Assembly (NCBI GenBank): GCA_945859605.1
Contig: OX243817.1
Span: forward strand, 33,220,790 to 33,284,789
Length of the DNA stretch: 64,000 bases
Direction of reading: 5' to 3'
DNA from: Lumbricus rubellus
Lineage: Eukaryota > Annelida > Clitellata > Crassiclitellata > Lumbricidae
The notes under the pieces were generated by a model, which saw only the letters and a list, made by a program, of their open reading frames with translations, was not told where the DNA came from and searched no databases. A program made the position numbers and the translations under genes. Positions within the stretch are counted from its first letter, which is position 1. The number at the start of each line of letters is the position of its first letter. This document shows positions 45,866 through 60,200 of the stretch, piece by piece.

Positions 45866-48800
45866 CTGTCTATCCTCAGTAGGCTAGTTAAGCATTTTGT
45901 TCTCTTCTACGTCATTAATTTGACCAACTCAGTGCTGAGTGGCTCAGTTTCCATTTCCATTTCCTTGTTTCCTATTCTCAGGTTATGTTGCTATGCTCTG
46001 TCACATTTTTTAATACCTGTGTCACAGGCTGTGTGTTGAAATGGTAAAGTCTATCTACAAATTTTTCATCAACAATTTGGGGTCCTAGTTAGTGGAATTT
46101 TTAAATCTATTTTTTAAAACAGAATTGTAATTATATGAAAGTCTGACTTGTAATTTTTTTACAAAATAGACATAAAGTACTTTGGATTCTATTTGATTTG
46201 AGCATAGGCCTAGGCTATGCCTAATGCCTATAGGGCATAGTATAGGCTAACCATCTGTCTGGTCGGGTTTAAGAGCCGAAAAGACCATGTCCACCTCGCC
46301 GATTTGTTATTATAAGCAGCAAGCGCATTGATTAGCCAATTTCCACGAGAGAACCGTCAGATCAGACTTGTAGGTCTAGCGACTCTAGCCTATAGGCGAT
46401 GACAAGGTGATATTTATAGGTCATTCCATTTCTACTAGGCAACACAGTTTAATTTTCAAATACTCTCATAAATGTCGGTTTTAATTTACAAAATTCTGTA
46501 CAAAACGATTCTCCGTTAACAGTTTCCTATTCACCTCAATTTTAATCAGCATGAGTAAAGCTAAATCTTACCAAATCTCTCAATTTTCGATTTAACAAAG
46601 TGAAGAAAATGGCGACAGCCTTCAATGCCGGTCTATGAATCGCCTTATTAGCGAAACTGCGTTCGCATAGGCCTATAACAATAATTACGTTGGCGCTACG
46701 GCTTATAACGTCAGAGCCTACCAGATGCGGGCTTTGTTAGCGCAAAGACTTGGACAGCCCGCGGTGGATTGCTGCGGCCTTCCCTGAATCGTCCAATACC
46801 GTGCAAGGTTACAAAACTTGCGTAATGGCGACCGCCGCTTGTAGGGCCTAACAGGCTCTAAGGCTTTCGCAAATTGGCTATTGCACGCCAATCGTCCTTT
46901 GCGAAATAGCGAGCAAGGTATAGGCCTACAGATCTATTTCCGAAGTACGGGACTTGTCCCGCGTTGAATAGCCTACTCGCGGGAATTTTTCTGCACAGAC
47001 ATCAAGCACTGTTAAATAGGCCTAGGTGGGTTTCCAGCGTACATTTACCACTGCGCACGACTAAAATAAAGCGGTTTCTTGCCGTCATCTAGGCCGCTAG
47101 GGATTCTAGACCTACAAAATTCACCCCTTTGAAGCGCGCAGATTTGTACAACCAAATTTTTCAGGTGTAGGTCCAACTGTGATAGACCATTTAAATAGGC
47201 CTAACGAATCATTCATTCCATAAGCCTAATACGCGCCATAGGCCTACATGTAGGCTATGAGTATGATGATCGATTGGTAGGAGTCCGAAGGGTCAGGTTT
47301 ACGTTCAAAAGTTGTTATGGTAGGCCTACGTACAGATAGGCCTAAGCCTGCCTGGAGAATCTATAAACCGATAGGCCTACTCGCAATTCGTAGGCCTATA
47401 TCCAAAAAGGCCGTACGCTCTGCGTTCTTGACCATATGACTTTGAACTTCTATAGAAAAGTTTACTTTAATTTCATCTCTCGAGTTCAACTTAATTCTTT
47501 TTAAGACGGTTTGCAGTGTAGGAACCAGAAATCTATCTTTCGCATGCTTCCAACCTGAATTCTGCAGACACTTAGCCTATATTTTAGCCCATTTCCTTTC
47601 TTATATTTTCTTCATGTAGCCTAACAAGTTGCGGTCTGTCAAGTGTCAACTTAATTTTCTCGAATAAACTATAGGCCCCTAAGTAGGCCTATTATATAAT
47701 ATATAATATCTGTAGGTCTAAGAACGTACGTACATTGATCGATTATTTCAAATTCCAAGGCCCAGGCCCCAGGGCACTAGACCTAACACTTATGATCGAT
47801 TATTCAAACCAAAAATACATTCTTGATTGACGACCCATCTCATTTTAATAGGTGGCGATCTCATAGTTCGTGTGGCGGATCGCAAATATTGGATGCCGGG
47901 TTTTAACCTCTGATTTAGGCATCATCCTTCTTAACACTGTGCTGATGTGCATAGTGCAGACTAAAAAGTTAGTTGGTGTGGGCCAAATGAAACTTTGGTA
48001 TTTGCAAATTTGCATAGCAAACGGGTAGTTGAGTGTTTCAGTGCTGTGCAGAGTTAATAGTAGGAGCGACGGAGTGTGCCAAAATTAATGTTATATAGGC
48101 TCTGCTCCATCTCGACTCGGTCTCGAGTAACGTTGAGTTAGCAATTCTAGTGAGAATAATTATTAAAAATTGCATGGTTGGACTTCTGCAAGTTCGACAG
48201 GATTAAATGTAAAACTACTGTAGATTAAATGGCACAAAGTTGTCAAGTTTCAAAGAAAGTAAAGTCTCCAGTGAGATTCAGAAGAATGACATCTTAAGTA
48301 GCCTTTCCGAAGCTTAAGCCTGTTCTAAATGTCGCTGTCCGTCTTATTTTGGGGTGTTTCGAGGCTTGGCCTCTTTGTTGTTAACTTAACCGCATAAGAG
48401 CCTCAGAACTTTCATGGCTCAACCCATATGCTTTTCCTGCATAGGTAGGCCACCTTTCTATGGATTGTACTTCCGCCATCAGTTCAATCATAGGCGTAGG
48501 GGACATTTCAACAGTGGGGGAGGGCAAAATTTTTACTTTTGTCCGAAAATTCTCACCTTTTTTAGTCATCCGACAGAAATCTTAAGAAAATTCCAAATTC
48601 CCGTTACAATTTTTATATTTTTCCGGGTGTACTTGCCCGAAATTCACTCTTCTCAGAAAAGTACACAGGTTTAACTTGTTAATTAAAAAACTTTATAAGA
48701 ACAAATACGATATCACTCACATTGGATACGGTCAGAATTACAATAATTTGTGCTTGGACGAGGTTCAAGAAACATCAGGAATGAATCTGGAACAACTAAG

Positions 48801-49344
48801 AGAAGCGACATCAGAAAGAAAGCAATGGCCATGACGATCGCTAGAGTTCAACGAACTGACAGCACAAGGTGATAAGGTGTGCTCTTAACTTGAAAAAGGT
48901 TAGTTATCAATGCCAGGAGCGGATTAACTATCATGAGACAAGCTGCAGAGGGCATCACAAAACCCAGAAATCGAATGCAAATTTTTTCAACAGTGTAAAC
49001 AAGATGACAATAAATAGAATTACAATGGTATTAAAATAATTTGTAACATAAAAATCAGTGGCAAAAAGCTTAGTCTCACATGGGATATTGCTAAATATGC
49101 CCCATCACCACTTGTTACTCCTGCAGCACTTTTCACACTACAACTTAACCGAGGCAAAGAACTCCTTGAAAAGAAAGTATTTTTTAAAGACAGCATTTGG
49201 GCAGAAACATTAGTGTCCCCCAAATAAGATCCGAGCATGAATTATAGCAGGAAGATCATTCCACAGCAAAGGGCCAACACAGGCATAGACATGATGCTGG
49301 GCTGTGGCAGTCCGAGACTAATATTTATAACAATACTCATATTG

Positions 49345-49420
49345 GATATTGTATTGTATTAAAACATTTATAAAGCGCCTCCGTTCAGAGGTGCTCCCAA
49401 TGCGCAATGTCACGAGAGAG
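49345..49420 (-). repeat. SINE 3'-tail fragment, reverse strand
   Basis: Reverse complement reads TGGGAGCACCTCTGAACGGA then GCGCTTTATAAATG with a TACAAT-rich end: the same SINE family as elsewhere in the window. Confidence 0.5.
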
Positions 49421-49766
49421 AGAAAAAGATTTTGAGGAAAGAAAATGAGGAGGGATTACCAGTTAGAAGTTGAGATCGAGTATATGGAGATAACGTATTA
49501 CCGGTATATGGTAATATTAATATTTTATATTATTATATGGTCATAATTCAATATGCTTTCTTAGACATCTCAAGATATGCACTTATACATGCAACTGAAT
49601 TCTGAATGCATTGTAGTGTATACGTCTGTTACTCTAAAGTTATATTTAATTCATCCATCATGATCTTTTGTACATTCATTTTTGTTATATAAACCACGGA
49701 GATGACAAAACATGACTGGTAAGGATTTAATTTTCCTGCTGCAGTTCACAAAGAAATCTTCAGTCA

Positions 49767-52700
49767 TTAGGTCGACTTTGAAAGCAACTTAATGTGAGGA
49801 GACAGCAGCGACTTCAGGTATTTCATCTTCGCATTTGTTCCACGACAGTTCCACATGAAGATCTCGTAATCCATCTGCAAAAAGAATTGCAATGAATTTA
49901 AGGGCAAATTTTAACACCAATGTTACAATACGCAGTTAAGTACTATTCGTGTCTCTTAAAAGGATTGCGTATTATGGCCATAAGGCAGAAGATGCAATTT
50001 GAAACTTCTTTGATGCAGTGTATAAATGGAACTAAATATGTAACATATACTTGCAAGTCTTAATTTTAAGTGGTAAAGGTATCTTCATAGAATGGCTGTG
50101 ATGCAAGAATAACAGCATACCACTTCCAAAATCAATAAAGAACATTAACCGAAAATGGCCTACTTGAGCCCTCCAATACCATTATTTGTATTTGGCATTC
50201 ACCCTTAACCTCTCCCATTGCCTTTTGCCAACATAGTACTAAAACCTAGACTATGCAATCAGTAGATGTTGCAGGGAGGTTAGTTTGATTTTACCACATC
50301 CAACAAATGACTCTAATTCAATCCAACACATGCGAACTGTCTGCTGTTTGATTGAAGTTGGCACTGAAGGCACATGCTGCTGTGCTAAACTATGTACTGA
50401 ATTTATATTCAAATACACGTACTGTGCATTTGTAAATCCCTCCATTTTCAACACTTTGCCTGCATTAGTGTTCCCTCACACCCCCCCTTTCTTAGTGGAC
50501 AATCTCACATTTTAATATGTGCAGTAAAGTCTTTCTTTACTCTTCCTCCCTTTAGAGTCTGGCATGAAGAGCATTACTTGAGATGAAATCAAGCAACCAA
50601 CCTCAATGACAACATAACCAAGTTTCTCCAGATGGCGCTTCTTTGTAGCGAACTCTCCCAGAAGATGATGCGTATTGATGCAGTAATGTTCTGGCATGAT
50701 GCCAATCAGTGCCAACCTAACAAACACAGCAATGAAATGAGCATTATAATAACCACTAAGAGACCAACAGTACACCATGCACATCAGAAAACCATCAGAT
50801 AAACAACGTATCCAATTAAAAAATGACAACTGGAGGCATTGTGTATACAGTCTGAACATCTCAGAAGCAAAGACACAAGTACAGTAACTTTAGCAAACCA
50901 CACAGCAAGTGACACAAATCTACGTTTTCAGTACAAAACTGAAGGGCCCCTAACTAGTGGGATCTTCCCTTCTGGGGCTCCTATTGCTTCCCTGGACTTG
51001 CTACTTGTTTGTAGGCTACATGTATTTATATCTAACATTCTTAGCTTATTAGCAAGTCATATTAACGAACTGCTGTATATTTGTCTTCTTTCATGGGAGT
51101 AATAAACTTGATTGATTGATTGATTGTTGCACTTAATTTGATCTCAAGACGAAACGAATCTTCAATTCTTCATCGCTTCTAACCCTAGCTACAGATCTTG
51201 GCTTTGTTGTAACAGATCCATCAGTGTCAACCTGCAACCTACGTCTGGATGACGCTGTAGCGACATCAGACCATTTGGCTCGATAATGGCAATGTTCCAT
51301 CAGATTGGGAGCAAAGCTGACGAGCTTCTCTTAAAGTGGTGCAATATGAACTAGCCAATGAAACACATCGTCACTGCAAACTCCATATTTCTAGAGCGCT
51401 ACAACATATCCATGGCACCTTTAGTCACAAGAACTGCATTGTTGTCAGAGATAGAAGGCCAGTGGTCCTGTAAAATAAATGTTTTATCTATCTATAGGTG
51501 ACTTTAAATAGCTAATAAACTTTTGTAAGGGGGGGGGGTGCTAGGGAAGCTCATTTATACATTTGCATGGGGTTTCCACAAAACATACGAGTTGCAACAG
51601 GGTGAGAGTTGGAGCATACGGTTTTTTCGAACGAAATATGTGGATGGGTCCTAAAGAGGCAGTGCAGCAATAGTTCAACTGATACAATAAAGCTGGCAAT
51701 TACTTCTTGGCAATATCTTTCTCTTCTCCAGAAGTCTTCAACGCATTCTTATTTTCATCAACACCAACTTCAAAATCTAAAAGCACGAGACAAATATGCA
51801 GCCATGCAGAAAAACACACACACTTAGAAGCACAAAAAATTATAACAAACAATTGTAGTGCATTTTGAAAAAGTTATAAATATATCATATAATCATGGAA
51901 AATATAATATAGTCATATAATTTCACTAGTATTTTATGTACTGCCAAAAAATCAAAACATTTTGCACAGAAGGTAAAACTTATAATAATGACCATCATGT
52001 GTATTTAACCCTAGAGTTCAGAATGTTCAAATTATTTGCTGTTAGTACCATTCACAGATAAATGCAATCAATGGGCAGCTTACTGATGAGGTGAGGCGTG
52101 AAGCGGGGAATGAACAATTCTCGGATGTAATCCAATCCCAAAATGTCCTTCAGAACCGAACCGACTTCTTGATGGAACTTGTAGCTACGTCCCTCTGTGA
52201 AGCACAAAAATGTCAACAGAAGCTCTCTAAAAAGTGTTGTGTAGAAACAACAGCAGACAATACATTGCATTTGATGACTCTGGATGATATTAATTATTTA
52301 TCTATGGTAAAATGTAGAAAAATAGTATGAAACATCTGATGAGACTCTAAGACAGTGGTTCCCACTTTTTCTAAGTTGGAGGACACAAGGGTCACTTTTT
52401 CGTAGTTGAAGAACATTAGGAGGGGGGGCCACAAGGCTAAAATTTAATTAACTAAAAGCATATAAAATTGTTATAATTGATTAAAATAGATTGTTTGAAG
52501 TTATTTATAGACATCAAAATAAAATAATTTGTAACAGAAAATAATTATGTGTTATATCCTGTCCAAATTGTCAATTTTTTATATACTTTTTGGTAGTTCT
52601 TTTAGAGATGAAGGCCATTTTTGGAGGCCTAGCAGGCCACTTTTGGCCTGCAGGCCACAGGTTGGGAACCGCTGCTCTAAGAAGTACTCTGAATATGAAA

Positions 52701-55700
52701 TCCGTCACATGGAAAACAAATATGTAAAACTATAAGTCTTGATCAGGCAGAACAGAGCAAAATTCAGAACTTCGTTAGACTGTTTAGAAATGCTAGAACA
52801 ATAATTAATCTACATAATAATTACTATATAAAAAGCTACATAAATTTTTCTAAATATAAAACCAGCATTCTGGTCCAATTCAATGGCCTTTATTTCCACT
52901 GGTCACAGTTTTTGAGCCAGATGAGCATCATGAGCTTAATGAAACCGGAGAAGTTTTTCAAACACATGTCTCCGAGCAGCGTAAATTCGTATCAACATAA
53001 TTATGCTGAGACACAAATTTAAACCGTGAGTTTTGCACTGCTGTTACGTAAATAAGTACAATTCCTAATTAGCAAGTTGTTAATCACACTTCAAAATAAA
53101 CGGATGTCTTTGACCCTGGAATTCATTGTTGATGGTTACAGGCTTAGAAGCAGGATATCATCGTCTCCTCTGTACTCCAAAGAGCTCTGCAAGGCAACTT
53201 GCTATGGTATTTCTGGAATAAATTATCTATTAGTCTCCGTAATGAACATCCTTGTCTTTCTTTGCCCCTTTTCCGCAAGCGTTTGAAAACCATTCTCTTT
53301 GATTGTGGTTTGGTGTCAGGTCGGGAGTGCCTCTGAGGAGTTCTCTTGAAAGGGCGCTATATAAATGTACGACTACAATTACAATTAAATTACAACTTAA
53401 CTGTACACATTATGAGTACATATTCCAGACCTGTACAGTACATAATACATATAGCTGTATTGATTATACAAGTGTACATGAACACAAAAATTTTATGAGT
53501 AAAGTGAGAGTAAGTTACCAAGCCAAGTGAGAGAGACTTTGACAGAATCTCGATCAACCGTGTGGATCAACTTCTTGCTCGGGAACTCGAGAAGAACAGA
53601 CGCCTGCAACTGCAACAGATTGCGGACTGCCTTCTGACGCCTTGTCACATCAGGTATTGCTAAAAAAACATAATTCAGATAGGTGATCTGTAGGTCAAAA
53701 ACACCATTCAACCATTTCCAAGCATGACCTATGTATGTGTTTTAACATCATTACAGTATAATAAAAGATGGGAAGGCTCATTAAGTGCTAATTGTTCCAT
53801 GGACAACCAGCCATACAAGTACAAACCAGACTAATTTAGCAAACCTTCAATGCACACAAGCCAACATCATGTGGAAGAACAATCTGAAATGTTAAAGTAC
53901 TTGGCCTGTAATGCAAAGAATACTGGTGTGAACCTCGAACATAGGCAGCCGCTGTGTAGGGCCTTGAGCAAGTCTGTCACATGCAATTTCAGTATGCTAT
54001 CGATGTCCTATGCTGCATGGTCACTTGCAGAAATCTGAATTTTGATAGAAGGGTCATGTCAAATGCAAATCATACATTGATCAAGAAAAACAGAGACACC
54101 AAGCACTTGACGAGATTAAAATGCAAAATTAAGCAGAAAACATACCTTTAACTTTGGCGATAAAATGTTGTGAAAAGACGCTACTGATGAAGTTGACAGG
54201 AAATCGTTGCAAGTAAACAAACGACGCGAGCAGTTCCAAGAGAAGCGCCGGATCAATCTCAGCAAACACGTTCGCCAGAACGTTCTCCACCGTCGCGAAC
54301 AACTCAGGCGAATTCGGAGGCAAATAGTTCAAGATTCCGAACGCTCTCAGAGTGAATGTCACCTCAAGCGGTTTATACACGGCCGCGCTCGCCCGAAAGT
54401 CCTGCGCAACGGCGTCAAAAATACACGTGGAAAGAAACCGTTTCTGGCAACAATAATCCATCAACATAGCAATCAGCGTCTTGTCTATGACGCCAACCTT
54501 CGCGTTGACGTACCTTTCCAATGCGTTGACGATGTTCGTGTCGGAGAAGTTGAAGTGCGTGTAGAGCGCGAGTACGTCCTTCATTTCGACGTCCTTCACC
54601 TGGTGCACGTTCGTGAAAAGCCACTTCCCGAAAACAGACAGCGTCTGCGAGCTCTGGTAGTTTCCAAGAACCAACTGCTGGGCAACCGTACCAACGTCCG
54701 ACGCGTTTAGTTTCCACCAGCAAGACTGTAGTTGTTTGTCAATGACGCGCCACAGGTAGCGAAACTCCGGTGTTACGTTTCGCATCGTCCCGTAGACGAG
54801 CGCGATGTTGTTTTCGTTGATCTCTTTGTATCGGGAACCGAGATGAATCCAGACGTTTCTTGTCGTGTTTATGTCGCCGCGGATGTGCTCCGAGAGCGTC
54901 GAGATGAGCGAGCACAGCTCAGAGATCGTGAAGATTCCGTCGCCGATTCGAGTCTCCGCTTCGTCTTTCACCTTTTCGACGAATTTGTCGTCGTAGCAAC
55001 GAGAACTCACGCTGCATCTGTACAAGCAGAAAGAAATAACATACTAAGTGATTTAAACCAATGAACCATAAGGCAAGTGTTGCATAAAATTCAAACTCTG
55101 TTAAAGTGCTTCATGCAAACACAATCCAATTAATGCAGTTGTTCTAAGTTAAGCCACTTACTGTTAGAGATAAACTTGCTGTTGCAATTTCAAATGAAAA
55201 TGTTACAATATAGCCCTGCCAATTGGCATTTATATATTTTGAAATAAAACAAATAAGCCAAAAAAACTTATTAAGATGCTGAAAAATTCAGCGTTGAAAC
55301 CTTCAAAAACCTACCTGACGACGTCAATCAAGGCATCGTTAGTAAGATGCTTGATATCACGTAGGACAGTCTCACAGAGTTCGTTTAGAATTGCCTTGCG
55401 GATAAACGAATCTATATCGTCCGACGTGCTTTCCCTCAACTGACTGATTCTCCGCAGAGCAAAAGCCGCTGAATAAGCCGTCACTTGTTCGCCTGGAACC
55501 TCAAGCAGGCGGAACACTTGCGGAACGTTCTTGCATTCCTGAAGAAGCTGTTCAAACGCGTCGTCCTGTTCCGCATGCTTTCGTATGTCGTCCGCAGCGT
55601 ATGTCGCTCGAGTGAAGGGGAATTCCCTCGGGTCAAGCCGTCGGATGACCCACGGGAGTTCCTGTATCTGAAGTCCATCCTGGAGAAGGACGGTTGATTG

Positions 55701-55823
55701 GCCGAGGATGACTGTGGAGCTGTAGCGCTTGCTGGGGAGAGTGAGTAGGGCGCTGATTGATGTTCGTGGTATAGAATGTAACGCCTGGCAGAGATGCTGC
55801 AGTGAACGAATGTGTCTGGCCAT
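49767..55823 (-). CDS. FASTK-domain family mitochondrial RNA-binding protein with RAP domain
   Basis: Seven exons: 55823-55315, 55017-54146, 53659-53519, 52194-52084, 51776-51704, 50716-50602 and 49874-49767. All junctions keep frame; 1929 nt, 642 aa, a usual length for FASTKD3/TBRG4. The N-terminus (MARHIRSLQHLCQAL...) is basic, Ser/Leu-rich and free of acidic residues for about 50 residues, as in a mitochondrial presequence. The middle is helical-repeat-like (residues about 100-470). The C-terminus is a RAP domain: LALIGIMPEHYCINTHHLLG, KKRHLEKLGYVVIE, then W and KMKYLKSLL. FASTK proteins stabilise and process mitochondrial mRNAs. Start chosen at the inner Met (55823); an upstream Met at 55847 is possible. 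Which paralogue it is cannot be told by eye. Confidence 0.85.
52353..52674. mobile_element. hAT (Charlie-like) MITE in a FASTKD intron
   Basis: Ends CAGTGGTTCCCA and TGGGAACCGCTG are inverted repeats, flanked by an 8-bp duplication CTCTAAGA at 52345-52352 and 52675-52682. No ORF. Lies between FASTKD exons 3 and 4. Confidence 0.9.
53313..53398 (+). repeat. SINE 3'-tail fragment
   Basis: GGGAGTGCCTCTGAGGAG then GGGCGCTATATAAATG and ACAATTACAATT. Same family as the other SINE tails here. Confidence 0.6.
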
Positions 55824-57228
55824 TGCTGCTGCTCCTATAATGTTCATGTACAATTTTTTTTTAAATTTTATATTTATTGCATTTGTTATAGTGCCCTTCA
55901 AGCTCTCTACTCAGAGGTGCTCCCAACTACCTCACGGACACTTAATCGGAGATTCACGCCGAAGCGCACAAGCAATTGTGAGTGAAGGACTTGCTCAAGG
56001 TCCCTACGTGGCAGTTTGAGGTGGATTCGAACCTGGACTCTCTAGTTCTTTAAGGATGTGTTTCATCTGGGGTTTTTAAAACCAAAACTTGCTCACAAGG
56101 TTTGTTCAGTGCAATTTCAACTAGTAAAAAGTGAAGCAAACCCGGAATTCACAAATACTTTCTGTTTAGGTAACCTAAGTTATCAGGTCGCTGTTTGCTT
56201 AGGTCCAGCGCAATGCTATGAAAACTTAAAAACCCTACTATGATAGCTGCGCAGCCGTCATCAAATTAGGTCAAACTGTTCGTGGTTCTGTATTATCGCT
56301 CGCCAAGGGCACAGCGCAGCTCATAACAGTTTTGAAACAGCATTTATGAAAGTAAACAAACTTACTTACGTGCAAAATATAAATGATCAAAGTGGTAAAT
56401 TGGTGTAAGAAAAATAAGAAATACGATTAATTTTACGCCATGCAACCTATGACAATAACCTCGTTAAAGCACACGCCTCACCCTGCAAGGCTGCCATACA
56501 TAACTGATTGGGAAAGTACTCAATTCTTTAGTTCGTTGCATTACATCAGTGTAGACCATGGTGTACCTACGACACAGAGATAGCACATATAGTACTGTAA
56601 TATACTATTATGTGGAGATAGCCTAATATCTGGCAATAATAATGCATAGTAATCGGCTTGAGTCTGAAATTCTGAATGGTGATGATCAAGTGAAATATAA
56701 CAAAAGAAAAGCCTGATCACAATAATTTCACATTGCAATGGTATGAAATTAAATTAAACAAATTTCGACGACGAGAATCACGAATAAAATACTCTAGGCC
56801 CTACTGCTCTCTCCATGAATATTGTTGCCATTGTGCATGACATGACCTTTATCTTTGTTTGCACAGCTTCAGTAATTCGTAATCCATTGCAGCTGAATCT
56901 AGAGCATAATTTACTCCTATACCGCAGCATTCATAATAGATCGGAAACTGTAACGCTGCAGGCTTGCTGCATTTGAGTAACGTCGAATCCATTGCTCTGT
57001 TGCCTATTTTAAAAAGCCTTTACTTTTGGGTAGCCAAATTCAGCTGAGCCGTTACTGCAATATTTTGTATGTGAGCACTGAGCAAGCCTGCCTACTTCCA
57101 TATATTTTTTTAAACAAATAATAATTATAGGCCTAGTTGAAAATGACGACGAATTGAATTGCGTCATTAGGTTCAGTGTTGATTCTATAATGCGATAAAT
57201 GATTCTAATATTTATTCTAAATTTAATA
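55824..57228. promoter_or_regulatory. Head-to-head gap between FASTKD and RABL3
   Basis: 1.4 kb between two divergently transcribed housekeeping genes, so it holds both promoters and 5' UTRs. A SINE (55855-56045) occupies the FASTKD side. I see no convincing TATA box and cannot call single sites. Confidence 0.4.
55855..56045 (-). repeat. V-SINE/DeuSINE-like element, nearly complete
   Basis: On the minus strand: B-box GGTTCGAATCC near 56034, a body with GGGACCTTGAGCAAGTCCTT and CAATTGCT, then TGGGAGCACCTCTGAGTAGA and a tail GGGCACTATAACAAATGC. This is the layout of vertebrate and invertebrate V-SINE/DeuSINE families (tRNA-like head, conserved core, LINE-type tail). Confidence 0.65.
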
Positions 57229-60200
57229 ATGGCTGCGATTGATAAAGTGCGAATTGCTGTGGTTGGAGATGCCGGTTAGTTTCTATTCTTTTTCATGTGC
57301 AGATAAACCAAAATAATACCTATCGTAAAGAAATTCGTGGGTGATTATGCAAATTGTTGTGCAGTAGTTTATATAACGGGTTTACATGGTCTCTGGCCAA
57401 TATACGTGTGACAATACGGATTAAGTTCTCGTGCAAACTGTCGGTTCAGAGATTTATTGTCACTGATATCTATCGTTAAAGAGAGTGGCAAGCATTACAC
57501 AATACATATATGGCCCACATTCCAGCAGCAAGCTTCATTTAACTCGGTAAATTCAATCGAAACTGCATTTGATCTAAGCTTCAAGTTAGGGTAATTGGTA
57601 AGACTGGTCGGCCCACGAGCTGTCACTAAGTCTTAGTCTAGGTAGGGCCTGAACAGTATGGCCGCCCCGGACTTTAATCGAATAAAGTGGTGCTACCAGT
57701 GACCTATTGTGTGCTGGCCTGTCTTCCCAGTTACTCACACTGTTACTATAATATATGGTATATAATCAGGACTTGATTTTGCACTTCGATGTTTGTTTAT
57801 GTTTGTGTTTATGAAACAATATTTTCAGGAGTTGGTAAGACATCGATAGTTCACCTAATTAGCCAGAATGAACCGATCAGCCACCCATATTGGACAATTG
57901 GCTGTTCTGTCGAAGTAAAGGTACACTTCTATAGGGTTGTTATTTCCTAGTAAATCATAGGGCAATTTATTTGACGGTATCTGCTTAAATTTACTATCTC
58001 TGCCTCTTTGCTATCTAAGTCCTTGAGTTTCTTTCATGTCTTTGCTTGAGATTTATCTATTTTATCATGCTTTTCCTTCATGGACAGTCTTTGTATCTCA
58101 ACAAACTGATGTGGAATTTTGTTTATAAAATGTTGATTGATTTCTTGTACATATCATAGCATTTGATATTAGGTTATGTAACATATATGCTTTTTTTGCT
58201 GTTTTGCCTCTAGAAATTTTAAAGCTTTGTGAGGGTGCTATATAATTTTTTTATTATACTATACAGCTTCACATCTCCCCATTTATATCTGCAGCAATTT
58301 TCTTATTGCTCAGTAATTACTATTTGGACATTTTCCTATTCAACTTAAATTGGCATGTGCTTTTTTAGTTGCACGAGTACAAGGCAGGAACTCCCGAAGA
58401 GAAGTTGTATTTTGTGGAGCTGTGGGATGTTGGAGGTTGGACAGCGCACAAGAATAGTCGATCCATATTCTACAATCCCGTTAATGGTCAGTGGATGGCA
58501 AAATAACTTCATTTCATTGCCATGGATATATTAAAGATCAATAAGAATAAAGAATATTAAGAGTTACAACGCTAACTAGTGTCTTTGAGAAGGTTTTAAA
58601 ACATGTGCAAAGGCTAATGGATTTTATGCTCTAGTTCTCCTTCCAGCACATTGACATAGAGCCCATAATGTGAACAATATTCCAATATCGGACCCATATG
58701 ATGGAGCCTACAAACTTGTGTCCCATGGAAATACTAACAGGTTTAAATTGTCTGGACTGAGTTTGGATATTTTATTTTATGTGAAGTTGTGGATCGTGAT
58801 CATAAAAGTGACAAGATCGTATTAGCTTCGATTCGATATATAAAAAATTTAATCTGAAATTTTGCTATATTTCTGCTAGCATTGTATTACTGGTCTGTTT
58901 TTATTTTAGGTATCGTATTAGTTCATGATTTGACGAATCGCAAGTCACAGCAAAATCTACGTAAATGGTTGTCAGAAATTCTCAATAGAGACAGCAAGGG
59001 ACAGTCAGATGAGTAGGTGTAGGAACCTTCTCACTTTTTTGCCAACTAATTTTAGTAACTATTCGTCTAATACTACATTAGACAGGTTGTATTCTAAGGC
59101 AGATTAAACCCTTTTGCTATTATTCTTAATGACACAGGCATGTTTTTCATGATAAACTCCCACTAGAACGGATAATTGGATACTGCCATAAGCCTTGCCC
59201 CATCATTGAGAGATGCCATGTGCACTCTGAATCATTGACTGGGATGGTGCAGGGATGACTAGTTTGGCATTAGTATTCAAAGTTTGCAATGGATCAACAT
59301 TTTTGCCACCTGATTTTCGTTGTTAGTACACGTATATCTGTGACGTTTGACACACGTAAAATCTGTACATAGGTATTATTATTGTGAAGCATATTGGCTT
59401 GACTGAACGTGTTTCATTTACACCATTTTTAAATAACTGCCTGGGAGCGCTTCTGAAGGTGCGCTATATAAAAGCGCAATAATTATTTGATTTATAGTAA
59501 AATTTCTTTGGTCAGAATATTACTCAGTTCTGCTGTTAATGGTAATTTATTTTCATGCTAACTGTGACAATTGTGTACTTGAGAAGTTTGGTTGTGAGGG
59601 TGAAATATGTTGTGTATATGTGTGTTTCTAGTTTCACATTACAATTAGCAATGCGTGGTCATTTTTTCTTTAGGAACGAATACGATGCGGAACAGTTTGT
59701 CGGTTCTTCCGTTCCTATAATAGTCGTTGGAACGAAACTTGACTTGGTGTTGCCGATTGGTGACAAGGGAAATCCCCTGCGGGTGTCGAGCATAGCAGAC
59801 GAATGTGGTGCTGATGAAATTAATCTGGTTTGACATCTGTTTTCAAATTTTTTTGTGAATATGTGTATATTGTGTCTGAACACTTGTGTAGCTTCTTTGT
59901 AGGAATCTCTCAGCATCTTTGAGCATGGCTGTGTAAGATGTTGATGCATGCGTCTTAAGATGAGATGGAAATGTAACTGAACAACAGTTGTTTTTATGAT
60001 TACAAGCTGGTGGTGCAAGGTGATATTCACTCAAACTCAAATGTTAATATTTTATTAAGCTAGTATTTCTTGATAGTTGCTCAAAATTCTTGTGCTATAT
60101 TCAGAGATTTGTTATAGAGCGCAGTGCATTTCATAGACACAGAGGTAACATTGGTGCAAATGCCTTGAAGATAATTTATTGAGGTATCAAATAAATGATA

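Larger units (their letters stand above)
44174..49766. other. Intergenic region between FASTKD gene and gene B
   Basis: Should hold the gene B promoter near 44.2 kb and the FASTKD 3' UTR. From 46.2 to 48.0 kb it is packed with TAGGCCTA motifs, and a SINE tail sits at about 45.82 kb. The small ORFs (44837-45058, 48414-48674, 49020-49238) look non-coding or repeat-derived; I recognise no gene. Confidence 0.5.

Noticed and set aside
54207..54710. Plus-strand ORF of 167 codons, Arg-rich
   Set aside because: Antisense shadow of FASTKD exon 2.
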